A stretch of DNA of 64,000 nt. Origin: Toxoplasma gondii ME49. Lineage: Eukaryota; Apicomplexa; Conoidasida; Eucoccidiorida; Sarcocystidae. Made by a program: the position numbers and the translations under genes. Position 1 is the stretch's first letter, and every line of letters starts with the position of its first letter. The stretch is taken from positions 2,816,289 through 2,880,288 of the forward strand of contig NC_031479.1 in the NCBI RefSeq assembly GCF_000006565.2, read 5' to 3'. Under the pieces are notes generated by a model. The model was not told the origin of the DNA. It did no database searches and saw only the letters and a list, made by a program, of their open reading frames with translations. Of the stretch, positions 12,091 to 24,806 are shown piece after piece.

Positions 12091-13529
12091 GTATCTGTGT
12101 CTGTTGCAAATGGCATCATTCAGTGAAGATTGAGAAACGTTTTAGAGAAGGAGAAAGTGGAAAGAGAGAGTACGAATCAAGAGTTCCCTGCGAAATGAGA
12201 GCGTCCAGAGTCGAGGGTCCGAAGGCGGGCATGTGGTGCACAGACACTTCGCCGGCGTGGTCTGCAACGTCGCCTTTCGAGATCTCGCTTCGAGGCGAAT
12301 TCTCCAAAGACGTTAAAAAGAAAGAACACTACACAAAAATGTTCACGAGAGATTTGCGAAAATTTCTCGAATTTCTCTCCCCGGGATGCGCCAAGAAAAC
12401 CTCGAAAGCGCCGCTGGCTTTCCCGATCTGATTCTGGTTCTTGCATGCATGTACAGTGCACGCCTACACCATTTTTGAAGACAGATGCGAACAGGTTCAC
12501 ACTAAATCACACAAACAGAGACGGCCAATCCCGTATTTCTCTTCAGGTGAGCATTCGCACAGCGAACTGCCACAGGTCCAGAGTTTCGGAGTTCGCGCGT
12601 ATGTACAGGGCTGTCCTGTCCCCCATGCCTGCGTGCGGTGTCTGGACCTAGGTGGCAACGGCGACACCCAACTGCGAGTCTCCTTTCTCTTTTGAGAGGA
12701 TTGCAGGCTTTGAGTTTGGACAGCACCGACATCCCTTCATAAAAGCGCAAAGACCTGCGGTGCACAGACAGCTGTTTCGATCGCGACGTTTTCAGTCACG
12801 TAGCTTTCAATTCCAAAAAGAAACATAAGAACCTAAACACTCACAGACATCTATGCGTTTATGGGTGAGAATACATAAATATATATATGTATATATATGT
12901 ATTTATATATGTACACATACTTGCATCTGTGTATACTTACATACAGATGTACAAGGGTATGTTTAGTTGCATGGGGTTCTCTCTGTGTGGAGGACAGAGA
13001 GGCTTCTGTCATCGAAGCGTTCTATTTCAAGTGCCAAGAGAGTGTCTCCCCTTCGCGATGTGGATGGCGTCGGAGAGATTTTCCGGTCGTGCATGGAAAA
13101 TCAATTCACCGCGTTTTGAGACGCCGAGATGTTGGCCTCTCTTCTGTCTCTCTGCACAGTTCAAAGGCCATGCGACGCCTTTCCAGAGGTCTGCGCGTGC
13201 TGAGGCAATGCGGAGTAGCGCGTCGCCGTTGGGCTCGCATCAGGCGAAGCCAGAGATCCATGCACCTGAAGAGCGCGCAGGGAAACCAAGGCAAATTCGC
13301 GCTTTTCAGAGGCGACTGTGGGGGGGCCTCTCTTTCAGTGAGAGGCTTGACGAAGAAACATCGAGTTCTTCACAGACCAGAACACACAGTTCGACTGGAA
13401 GTTGTCTTCTGAGACAGAAAAAGGTCCAAGGCAAACCCACGAAAAACTGAGTCTTTCGTCTGCGAGGAGACACGCGCCCTCTCGCCGAGCTTCACACGCA
13501 TGCACTTGACTCAAGAGAGAATTGTTCAC

Positions 13530-13800
13530 CAAAGAGAGACAGAATCAGGGAATGCGTCAGAGAAGGAAAGCGTGGAGGAAACGAGAAGGACCAGAAAGAG
13601 AAAGGGAGGAAGACAGCGAGAAACCACGCCAAAAAGGAAGACAGAGAGAGACAGAGAAAGAGAGACTGAACACAGCGCAGAAAAGGAACGAGAAAAGAAA
13701 GGCAGACAACGAGAGAGACGAGAAGAAAAAGGAGAACCCCACTCGAGAGATACAAAGAAAGAGAAACAGAGAGACAGACTCAGTGAAAGAGAGCCTCACA
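13530..13800. repeat. A/G-rich low-complexity tract
   Basis: About 270 nt of nearly pure purine on the plus strand (AGAGAAAG, GAGACAGAGA and similar words). Its Lys/Arg/Glu open frames are a by-product of composition, not evidence of a gene. Confidence 0.8.
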
Positions 13801-14307
13801 CACGGAGAAGACGGAACCGGAGAAGAACTTGAAAAAAGCTTTCGAGTTTCCTCAACTTACTCCTCCGGCAACGCGAGTGACAGGAGGAACTCGAAATTCG
13901 ACAGTCGGTTGCGGCTTCGCATCCCAGCCGATACGCCCAGGTGCGCGACTTGACTCTGGAGATTCGAGAAAATTCACAGGAGAGAAGTTCTGCCGTGCGA
14001 AGAGCGGGCCAAAAACTGCGAAAATGTTTTCTTCACTTTAGCTTCTGGAGTCCCTTTTCTGTGGAGTACGTCTCTTCAAACAAACAAACATTCACTGAGA
14101 TAGCTGCAAAGTTCGAGTTCCACCAAGACAGTCACTACGACACTATGTACCACACTGGTGGACGGAAGAAAACCTTCTGCGGGATTCAAGAAGAAAACAA
14201 CGGCTTCCAGAACAGAAAACTCAACTCTCCTGGCAGCAGCACTCAGAAGAGAAATCTTCAATCCTCCACCTAGACCTTTCCTCTCGTCTTGACACACACA
14301 CGTAGAG

Positions 14308-14352
14308 TATACATATATATATATATATATATATTTGTATATATCTATATCT

Positions 14353-14384
<32 letters not shown>

Positions 14385-14628
14385 AGATATATAGATATGT
14401 ATAGATACATGCGTGTAAATGTGTATAGATGTGTAACGATGTGCACAGGTGAGGAGGGGAGAGCCGACGAGAGGGGAAAGGTGACCACCAACTGAAATTC
14501 ATCGTGCGTTCAACTATGAACAGAAGTACAAGCACTGCAGGTCAAGCGGTTACATCTCCATACCTGTGAGCTAGCAAAGGCAGACAGGAACGTACGGACA
14601 TATCCACTCAAATCCACAGCATGTACAC

Positions 14629-14664
<36 letters not shown>

Positions 14665-14745
14665 ATACAGATATATGGACACAGATATGTGGATATAGAT
14701 ATATAGATAAAGATATATATATATATATTTATATATATATTTATA
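14308..14745. repeat. cluster of TA microsatellites
   Basis: (AT)n runs at about 14308-14334, 14359-14400, 14632-14662 and 14712-14745, with TATC/GATA-type derivatives between them. They lie 3' of the NIPA stop. Confidence 0.9.
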
Positions 14746-14999
14746 TGTATACAAATGCCTTGACGAATGGATACAAGAGAGGCCTGGAATGTGTGAGTCT
14801 GTCTGGAAACAAATCTATAAGTTGATATCTTTTGAAATTTACAGAAAATGCATCTTGGACCGTGAGTCTTTGGTCACCACATCGAGAGTATATCGTTTCG
14901 CGTTCGTTGAAAATCGCTGAAGTTTCGCGAGGCTTGAGCGCACTCTGAGCTTAACGTACCGCCCTCCGTTTCGCGTTTTTCGGTCCGTTTTCTCGGCTT

Positions 15000-15448
15000 T
15001 TAAGAAAATCTTCTCCTACCTGGCGCTCGCGTGCTGGAACCTGCGCCGCTTCCGGGGAAAGGCGGCCTCGAAGCTCCAGGCCACTGGCCCTGAGAGTCTG
15101 AGTGGCCGACGCGCTGAACGCGCCTGTCGTCACTTTCAGCTTTGTCGCTCGACTCGCCCAACGCACTCGAGGAAAACTTGGACGAATGCGTCTCTGTCTG
15201 TCGACCCGCAGCCGACAGATGCCGCGAAAACGGCGAAGAGCCGAGACTCTCTGCACGAGCAACCTCAGGCACCTCGCGCCGACTTCCGCGAGACTCCCCC
15301 GCCAGGCTCTGGAAAAAAGAAACAGAGAAAAAGCAAGAAAATAGAAGAAAGGAAAGACCCGCGAAGAACAGATGGAAAGGGGAAGAAAAACAATGGAAGC
15401 AAGGTGAGAAAGAAAACGAGGCAGAGAAAGGCATGAAAGACGAGAGAA

Positions 15449-15485
<37 letters not shown>

Positions 15486-17297
15486 TATGCGTATGATATG
15501 TCTCGACACATGTGGAGCTCCACGTCTGCATCTCTGTGTAGATCGATCACACTGAAATACAGGTAACTTTTGAAAGGAGATCTTACCTCGGAGCCGCCGC
15601 GGTTGAAGTGGAGGTTGTGAGGGAGAGTGTACGCAGCCACGACGCCTGCAGAGCTGAGAGTCAGTTCGCCGTAAGAGTCGTTGAGAGCAGTATCCGAGGC
15701 GGTCGAGCGAGTGCGTCGAAATCGTTGGTAGAGTGGCCGAAACCTCTTCCTTCCTACAGTTCTCCCGAGCATGGAAAACGGGAACAGACCCATCGCCAGA
15801 GTCACCTGCTTCGCCAGCTGCTGCTCCTGCAACTCCTGCGTCGGCTGAACAGAGCCAGTTCAACAAATGGCGAACAAGCAGAGTGTCTCGCGCCTGTGCG
15901 TAGACGTTGAGAGGTTGGCTGATCAAAGTTTTCTCTCGAGATACGAAGAAAGAGAAGAAACACAGATGTCAGTTGCATACACGCTTGTTTGAGTGTGTAG
16001 CTGCATACTTCTCTGTCCCTATACACATACGTAGACACGTAGATATGGATGCATGCAGAGGTAATAAGACGTACACCTGCATGCACATGTTTCCATGTGC
16101 GTTTTTTCGCCGTAGGATGCGTGTACGCACCACTGTCGAAAAGAAAGAGTCTCGACTTTTTGGAGAAGAGCGGCTGCCGTGTGAAGGGTGAGAAAATCGT
16201 TTGTCTTTAAAGGCGGCGCTTTCAGCAGAAAGGAACCCAAGGGAAAATCGAGAAAAACGAAACTGAACGTACCAAGTCAAGTTCGGCCTCAGGCAAATCA
16301 GGAACGCGTTCGTCCACGTAGCGACGCCTGAGAAGCAAAAAAGGGAGAATGACAACTCGGAAACTCTTAGAGGCATTTCTGTCTACCTTGATAACTAAAG
16401 ATGCACAGAAAATGTTCAGGCAAAATGTGAGCTGAAGGCGTCGATCTGCGGAGTGAACTTCCACAATGGGCCATCAGGCGTCCCACGACTCTGGACACGC
16501 GCAGAAGAGACTGCTCCCACAACTGCGAGAGAGAACGAGTGAGGCAAAAAGAAAATCGAGAGAAAAGGAGATAAACACGCGACCCGCGGTCAAAGGAAAA
16601 GCCGCGTCAAGCGACCTCGAGTTTACATCCACCTGGAAAAGCTCCGTTGAGAGATGGCTGGGGTGTACATACACCTCGGAAGACCGTTTCGCACTTGGCA
16701 CAAGAAGAAACTGAAAAAGAGCAGGAGAGTTCGGAATCTCGACGCGTCTGCCAGGTCTCGGCAAAGGACTCTGTCTCCCGTTTCCCGCTTTTCTCTCAGG
16801 TGTACGTACAGGACAGTCATTTCTTGCACAGCAAGGATCGCGATGCAGAGAATCGTCAAGCCGAAGCCGAGACCGAAGAGGATGATGGCTCCCACGCTAA
16901 AACCTTGGATCTCGTGGAACTTTGCGAAACCTGAAAAAAAGCAAAGCTTCCAACTAACCGATGCAGGAACGAGGATCACTCCGTTGCGTGTAGCTCCAGA
17001 GGAATTTTTCTCCAGACTCACTTCTTCTGAAAGACGGTCCGAAAAAGAGTCCAGAGACGCACAGAACTAACAACATGGTCCGTACATATGTAATATATGT
17101 AGAAGCAAAGCGTTTCACGTGAGGTCCGGTAAGGCGTCTCGTCACGCTGTAGGAGGAAGCAGAAATCTGATGCCGCCTCCCTCAAAGTTCCACGTACACC
17201 TTCCGCACAGACATCATCCGACTCGGTTATGGTCTAATTGCACTCAGTGGTATACAATTCAATCATGTTATTGAAAGAGCACATGCATATGTATATT

Positions 17298-17331
<34 letters not shown>

Positions 17332-19874
17332 AGATATACGTTTGGGTGCGGGTCGTGTGAGTCTCGTTGCGCTGGAGAAGTATACGGAAGAAAGTTCACT
17401 GGAATGCGCTTCTTTTTCTTGAGTCTCCTTTGCGTACAAAGCGCAGCTCACCGCCAAGAGTGCCAAAGAAGGTCCAGCTGACGTAGTAAGTGGGGACGAC
17501 GAGTGTCGCTTCTCCGCGCGCGAGCCCAAGGTTCAGAAAGTGAATCTTCAGAAAAACAGCAAAAGTGGAACTGAGGAACATGAACTTTGCTTGAATCATA
17601 TTCGGTACTCTCCTCACCCATTCCTTGTGATACATATATATATATATATATATATATAGATAGATAGATAGATACACATGTATGTATATAGTTAAGTGGC
17701 GACAGGATGCTATCTATTCCAATTCTTGATGAGCATTACCTTGTGTCTCTACAGCCGCAAATGCTGACGCACCTCGACAAAGAGTCCCGAGACAACCCAC
17801 GCCCTACCATATACATAGATATAGACATATATACACACGCATCCATGCATATGCATGCATGTGTTTACATGTAGTAATTTGCACCTACTTGAGTCCAGAC
17901 GGAGGCGACGAGGAAGACGACGACGAGGTACGGCTGCGGGTGGTGCCAGATGGTGGGGTCGTCCATGCCCGCCTGCACGCGCAAAAAAAACATCTCCGTA
18001 CTCAATAGCAGAATATCCATTCAAATGGCGAGACGAGATGCACCACAGATATCCGCTCGTCATCTAGACGAGAGCCGATGCCGCACTCGCATAAAAATCG
18101 CTTCTACCATCATACATAAACATCTACTCACAAACGTGTCTATACCGTATAAATATATACATGCACATACATATCTACATATGCATGTAGGTATATATAT
18201 ATATATATGCATGCGTAGGGATCGGGGTATGGAAACTTTCCTGTACAGGAGGGAAACCAGTCTTCACTAGAGCCGCAAGCTAACAGTGGAGATACATCTT
18301 GCCAGAAAACTTAGGTCTACCTCTTGAGCTGGGCTCTGCCCGAACACCCACAGAAAGGTTTCCTAGTTCCGTCTTTTGACGTGCAGCTGCGTATCGAGAC
18401 ATCCAGAGTTGCCCAGTTTTAGCTGGACGTACAGCGAATTGGCAAGAGCAGCGCCGGAGAGAGGCTTGGAAGGACGAACCTGCATTTCTTCTGTTTCATG
18501 TCGACTTACATGAAAGCATGCGGCGAGTTCCTTCAGCTCCAAGACGCACTGGGCGCCAGTCAGACCCGCCAGGAAGCCGTAGCACAGACCTGCCAGAGCA
18601 ACGCGACAAGGCGAAAGCGTCTTCAAAAAGGAAGGGATTTGTGTTTGAAAAGAAGTCTCTCTGAAACGCGTCACTCACCGATACACCTGGAATAGACAAC
18701 GGTTTTTCTCCCCAAAGCTTGTTGCTGGGTGCTGTCCTCGTCATCGAGCAGAGCGCAGCGAGAGTCGTCGTTTCCTCCCTGAATATTTCTGAGAAGAAAA
18801 ACGCAACGGTCCAGTCCAAAGTAGACGCATGGCCAAGAGTACATACGCCCAAGCCGAACTTCCACACGCATATGTGCATGCATGCATGAGACAGTCGCGC
18901 GCGCTCCACAGAAGGTACGAGCACCGTTTTTCCTCTGGTCGTCTCCGAAACTCGTCAGATTTCCTTGTGTCTTTGCTTCGGGGCGGCGGCCTCGGAAAAC
19001 TCCCGCTTCTCACATCCTCACTTTCCCTCACACACGACTCTCCAGGTTCCGCTCTCTCGGCAAAGCCGTCGAACTCTCCTCCCCACGGAGACTGCACGGG
19101 AGTAAATGAACAAAAAGAGTCAATGCCGCTCCCGATGAAGTCTACAAACAGTGCGCAGGACATAGAATTTAGTGTATTTCCGGAGGTGCCGAGGGTCTGT
19201 CCCGATACCTGAAGATTTTCGATTTCTGCGCTGTCTGGGCAGAGTATTCTGAGTTGTTCAAGCCGAGACTTCCGACATTTCCTTCGACACCTCCCGCGCC
19301 GGAGCTCGCCTGCGAGGCGCTCAGACGCGCCAGCTCGATCCGCTTTAAGTTTGTGCGTGGAGAGGCCATCATGTAGCGTTCCTGTTCCTCGAGTTGTGCA
19401 CTTTCTTCGGAGTTTACGTAGATGAGGGTGCCGAAGCCGGGGACAACGCAGCAGGCGAGGTACGCCAAGTACCACGGATCTCGCCAGCTGTACAGGCCGA
19501 CGTCTTTCTCCGAGAACATCGCTGCGTCGCTTCCCATGTTTACGAACTCGTCGTGAGGCAGCAGCGTCGCGCATGCACACAACGTCACACCCAGCGCTGT
19601 GCCTCCCGTGAAAAGGAACTCTTGGAAACCAAAGGGCTCCTTCAGCACAGTCTAGAGAAAAAGACACAACAACGCTGTTCACAGATCTGCGAAGGCGCAG
19701 TCGCGTCTCCTTTGTCCCCACGCATGCAGAAAAGTCCACTCCTAGTTGGTTTTGCGACATGTCGAGACACAAACAAGAAAAGTCCGACCATGTCCATGTC
19801 CGCGTATACAGCGCAGCACTCACAGGAAAACGCATGCGTCGACTTGCGTAACAGGAATACATGCAGACATACAT

Positions 19875-19907
<33 letters not shown>

Positions 19908-20852
19908 CATATATATACATATATATGTAGAGAGAGAGATGGCCAGAGATATGGCTAGATGTGGATGAATGCAGATTCACTTGGGTAGGGGAGTACATGC
20001 TTGCAGCCCCGCGAAGACTCACCGCCGCAGTGATGGCGTTCGCAATGAGTCCGATGGAGTTCATGGGGGCGAGAACACTGGCGGGAGCGAAGGCGAGAGC
20101 GACGACGTGCATCAGAGCCCCGAGTGTGTACGCTGTGGAGAACGCGGAGGCGCAGCAAGGCAGTGGCCAAAAGTCGCCAGTGGGAAAAGTGGAGAGAGAC
20201 AGAGTCTGGAAGTTCTACGAGAAAAGCTGCAACGGAAAACGCAGCTGCGCGGTGTCGTCACAGTCCATGTGAAGGAGGTCCCTCAACCGCGGCGTCTGTT
20301 GCAGCGAGCGACTTGTCTGGGGGGTGATCGGAGAAACTTCGTCCCACCGCGCGCGACTCGAATGAGAGACCCCAGACAAAGAAAGATGGAAAAACGAAAG
20401 AGCAGAAAAACGGGAGGCAGGCCGTCAAATGCAACGGAGACACGTGCAAGCTCTCAGGAAAAAGCTGACCAGCCGTTCTCTGCGGCGTAAACGCACTCAC
20501 GGAAGAGCAAGCAATCGAACCTCTTCGGCGTCAAGCAAGGAAATCACTTTGTCACTGTACCTGAACGGCGTTCGGCAGCGGCAATCCTACGCAAGGGATG
20601 AATCGTTTGTGCTTGTTTCCGAACCGCAGAAACCAGAGAAACAACGAGTTTCGGTGTGTGTGTGTGTGAAGCATTCTGCTAAAACCGTCTGCTGGGCCTC
20701 TGGATTCGCATTACGGGAAACGGAAATCAGGTGTACATACATACATGCACACATGCATACAAGCAAGCATGCATATACACATGCACATATATATGTTTAT
20801 ATATGTATATATATGTTTATATATATATATGTCTATACATATATATATATAT

Positions 20853-20888
<36 letters not shown>

Positions 20889-21533
20889 AGATCGTGTTTC
20901 CTGCAGTTGCCGCACGACGACAGTTTTCTCACCTCCGAAACCGCCTAGCCACATCGGTTCACACATGAGAATGGAAGTATTTTTGGCTCGTTCGGACTCG
21001 AGGTGGATTCCAACTTTCATCATGGTGCTGCCTCCCGCCATCAAGACGCTGCCTACGAGGGTCAGCAAGATGCCGATGAACAGGCTCATGCCTCCGCTGA
21101 CGTTGAGGAATTCCTCAATTGCATGCGGGAGTTGCGACGAGAGACGCCGGACCTGAGAGGCGTCGGCGAGGCCGGCGGGTGCGAGAGCAGAAGTGAGTTC
21201 TGGAGAGCCGAGCAAGACGCAGGCAGCCGCGCCAGAGAGCAAAGTCGAGAGTCCCAGATGTACATACACCCGAGAGCAAAGCCGACTGGTGATGAGGGTC
21301 CGCGCGACCGGCGGCTCCGCGGTTACGAGTTGAAGAAGACGCGACGAGGACCGGCGAACTTGCATTTTCGTGGTCGGATCTGAAGCTGAAGAAGCAGACT
21401 TTCCTGGAGGGGAGAGGCGCAACTTCGACGCGCAGACAGTCGGCGCAGAAGCGGCGTCGGTCGGAGGTTCTTGTGAAAACCGCCGAGGCATGACGGCCGC
21501 CCGACCCGCGGGCGGAAGTCTAGGAGGATTCAT
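15000..21533 (-). CDS. NIPA-family magnesium transporter-like membrane protein
   Basis: Multi-pass transporter of the NIPA (DMT superfamily) type; Mg2+ is the usual substrate in animals and plants. Exons (minus): 21533..20933, 20132..20023, 19651..19209, 18788..18679, 18589..18510, 17972..17889, 17545..17452, 16930..16810, 16327..16273, 15844..15587, 15308..15000; 754 residues, all phases consistent. Family landmarks in order: first helix [20 protein letters not shown] (about 149-168), [36 protein letters not shown], then [49 protein letters not shown] and [20 protein letters not shown]. Unlike compact NIPAs (about 330-380 residues) it has a roughly 150-residue Ser/Pro-rich N-terminal extension, a polar insert of over 100 residues (starting near [13 protein letters not shown]), and a long basic/Ser-rich tail. 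The 17545 acceptor is AAG rather than CAG. Substrate and location are inferred from the family only. Confidence 0.88.
15452..15482. repeat. (TA)n microsatellite in last NIPA intron
   Basis: About 15 TA units within intron 15309-15586. Confidence 0.95.
17301..17328. repeat. (TA)n microsatellite in NIPA intron
   Basis: (AT)13 in intron 16931-17451. Confidence 0.95.
17633..17675. repeat. (TA)n plus (GATA)n in NIPA intron
   Basis: A TA run passes into GATA repeats within intron 17546-17888. Confidence 0.95.
19871..19930. repeat. TA/CATA microsatellite in NIPA intron
   Basis: (TA)n followed by ACATATATAC-type repeats in intron 19652-20022. Confidence 0.9.
20728..20885. repeat. compound ACAT/TATA microsatellite in NIPA intron 1
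   Basis: ACATACATGCA words grade into TATATGTTTATA repeats and a pure (TA)n run inside intron 20133-20932, ending just upstream (plus-strand sense) of exon 1. Confidence 0.9.
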
Positions 21534-24500
21534 CGCGTTGAAACAAGAGTTTTTTCTCGCGTGTGTCGGGGAAAAGGAGACGAAAAGAAAAAGACAAGCG
21601 CCTCGACGGCGGTGGGCGCTGTTTGGAGGGAGGAGGGCGTTGTCTCGGAATCGAGGGCGAGAGACCGTCTTCTGTCCGGGAGGAAGGCCGAGAAAGACGC
21701 AAGAGACGCTACTTTCCCCCACAAACCCCCCAGAGACAATAAACAACGACCAGATGCGCCAGCTAGAGTCCGGGGCCGCAAGACAAGGTCGAGAAAACCG
21801 CGAGTCGGTCGGTCTGGCGGCGTTTTCGTTCTTGGGAAGCCTCCAGATTCGAAGGGTTTGAAATTTCCGAGTTGTCCCTCGGAGCTGCAACGAAAGGCGG
21901 AAAATTTTCTCCTGAAAAGGAGGCGGGCAAAACCAACCTGAGAAAGAGCGAGAATTCGCGTCTGCACGAATCGAGGCACCGCCCAGCTGAGTGTGGTGAA
22001 CAGCGCACAAAGAAACTTTCTTGGCTGAAAGCCAGACTCGACCTAAAAAGCATCCACGAGTCTTTGACACGAATCGCTCGATTTTTTACTACTCAAACCT
22101 CCTTTCGCCAGTCCAGAAACAACTGGGCTTCTCTCTACAGCGGCCGCTTCTGTCACGCGAGCAGCATGTGCGCAACCACGCCGTCAGACAGCGCAGTTGG
22201 AGGTCGCGTGATATAAACTGGGGCAACGACTTCACTGGTACCGATTCGAAGTATGCTCTTGTCTTTTCTCGGGGTTCTTTAATTAGGGTACGTGTAGCTT
22301 GCAGACAAGATTTTGGAAACGAAGTTCGTGGTCAGCAGGACAAAAGGAGGTTTCGGGTTGTTTCATGCCCCGGGAGTCTGTCCACTCAAGTCGCTGCTGA
22401 AACACGAACAATGGCGGCCAAGAAAGAAGCAAACAAACGGAAAGTTTTAAAAAGTGTCATGGCGCTCCTCCCGCTTGCTCCTGCAACCTGACTCGCAACC
22501 ATCCAACGATTTCTTTGTTCCACAGCTTTTCTTCGAGTGTAGAACCGTCTCGCAGGTTTCTCTAGTCCGTACCGGGATGCGGCGTCTGCCCTCGGTCATG
22601 AGCACATGAGAATAGAATGCAAGTATACGCGTAAGGAGATGAGTCTATTAACTATGTGGACAGCTAGCCTCCGACACTGGCGCATGAGGATTGCAGGGGA
22701 TCATCTCTACCTGCAGAGTTCCTAGAGCCATTTAATTGCAGGTCCAAGGTCTGCGGAAATCTAAAGATCCAAGGTGCTCACTTCAGAGCGCTCAAGTGTA
22801 TTATCGTGGTCGTGCGATTGGCGGAGTTTGACGGCTTCTGCCTCTGTGCCTTCCATCATCAGACAGGCGTTGTTTTTGTGTGAGTGTGTACCCGGCACCA
22901 CGTTTTGAACGTAATTTACAGAGACCATGGAAGCTCAGACGAGCAAATGAGGTGGTTTTCTTAGTGAACTCGAATGCTAACCAAACTCGTTTCTGAAAAG
23001 CAAAAACGGGCAACTGTCCAGTTTCCGGACAGCAACGCTGCCCCACAGGCCGCCGCGGAACACAACCACGGCATTTTCTCGACACGCAGAAAGCGGCAGT
23101 TCTTCGCTTTGCATCAATGACGCTTCGCCTCTCTCGCTGCGTACACTTGCAGGCTGTCGATTGACGATTCACCCTGGCACTGCGCTGGAAACGGTCGTCT
23201 CTCAAGACGAATGACCGCATATTCCAAAGGTTCGTTCATCCCCAGTGGTTCACCACCATCTCCCTTGTTTCCACAATGCCCCTGTTGTACACTGCCCGGT
23301 GGGATGGGCGCCTTCACTCTGCTTTGCATTCCGAAAGCCTCTCAAGTGCAAGAACGGAGTGACAAGCGCTCCAGCGCCAGGACAGTCTCGGTCACGCCTC
23401 TCGCCAACACCTGTGTGGAGTGCACTAAACTCAGAACCTCATTTCATCTTGTGAATCCCTCTATCTCTCTCGTAAACACAGCGAATCCAATGAGTTCAGC
23501 ATGTCCTGAAGTGAATGGGAGGTCTTGATTCACGCTGGGATCCAGGGGCATCAAGTCATGGGTCAAAGAGCTCGAGAACCCTGTCGCATGAGTTTCTGAG
23601 TCGCGTTGATCGTCTGATCCTGACTGTTGGCCGTTGCATCTTTCGACACCCGCGAAGCGCAACTCCCCGTAAGGAAACGGCACCACCGTAGAAAGCGACG
23701 GTGTCCGGTGAATCGAGGCAGGGCCTGAAGTGAGTATTACAAGTGGAGAAGCGCACGCGGCCTTCCGCGACTCTTGGAATCTACATTTACATACTTCAGG
23801 AACTGTATTGTCCCTGCGACCGGCAGTGTTCTCCGGCTACCGAAAGCCGTTAGGCGTGGTGCTAAGTGTGAAAGCAATGTGTGTGAAGGTGAGGAAAATC
23901 CTTTTTTCCAACACCTGATTGGATCCCCGTTTTTTGGAAACTTCACCTCTCCACATTTTTTTCGCTTTCTACAGATGTGTGTGTTCCGTCATTCCACCTC
24001 GTCTGCCGCTGTGTCCTCCGTATTCGCTGTATCTGCTTATATTTGGGATGCATGAGCGTCTTCGCGCGGAGTGACCGAACAGTTCTTGAAACAACAGAAG
24101 TCCATCGTTTCTAGTTCTTTCATGTACCCGGTAAAGCGATTTTTTCCACCTCACGGGGACAACGTTTTTCTCCCGCACCTGAGTAGGTTGGACCTTCTCG
24201 GGGAAGAAATCCAAAAATACACACAGAAAATCACCATTTGATCCATCGTTTCTTCTTTTCTGATCTCCTCCTCTCTAAAAGTCCCTGTCGCGCAACGCGT
24301 TGGGCTCTCGATGAGGGCGGGCGCTTGTTTTCCAAAAAAATAGCGAAGGCCTCTCTTTTGGAGCGCCCCTACGCTCTCTTCACGCATGAGGACGGTGTCG
24401 CGGTCGACTTGCATGCACAATGCCGCTCTACACCTCGTTTGTAAACATGTTCTCCACATCCGAGACTCACTTTCCACCCCCAAAGAGACCTCGCGGTCTC

Positions 24501-24806
24501 CTCACAAACACCCTCACAGAGTTCCACGGCGAACTCAGGGATTCTTTGCCTGCCACCGAAACCTTCTGTTCCTTGCTCCCTCGACGCGCATGCATGCTGC
24601 GTGCTCTCGAGTCGCTTCACCACGCAGTTCGACACTTGCCGAACTCCAAGGAAACGGGTCCACACCCCCTTGCTTCCCCGGAGACGACGAGCGCGCAAGT
24701 CTCCAGAGCTTCGACGCTCTTCAACCCTGGGCTCCCAAAGTCCGGCGTTGACTAGCATGCGGTCGCGTCCTCAGGCGCAGCGGCTGCCGGACTCCAGAGA
24801 CTGCCC
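21534..24806. other. intergenic region between ARM gene 3' end and NIPA 5' end
   Basis: Both flanking genes are on the minus strand, so this should hold the NIPA promoter/5' UTR (21534 onward) and the ARM 3' UTR (below 24807). The NIPA frame stays open upstream to about 22070, but the added residues look compositional. No independent gene is supported. Confidence 0.55.

Larger units (their letters stand above)
9869..14999. other. long mostly non-coding region between AATF and NIPA genes
   Basis: Holds the AATF promoter/5' UTR side (9869 onward) and the NIPA 3' UTR side (towards 14999). No full gene could be modelled. It contains one exon-like block at 10775-10918, a TGCATGC-rich stretch near 10945, an A/G-rich tract at about 13530-13800, and several TA microsatellites. 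Confidence 0.5.

Noticed and set aside
13500..13832. Plus-strand Lys/Arg/Glu-rich open frame
   Set aside because: Produced by the purine tract; its reverse strand is equally open and no splice or start context supports it.
21534..22070. In-frame extension of NIPA exon 1 upstream of the chosen ATG
   Set aside because: Composition differs from the protein and the ATG at 21533 already gives a long N-terminal tail; kept as 5' UTR, though not disproved.
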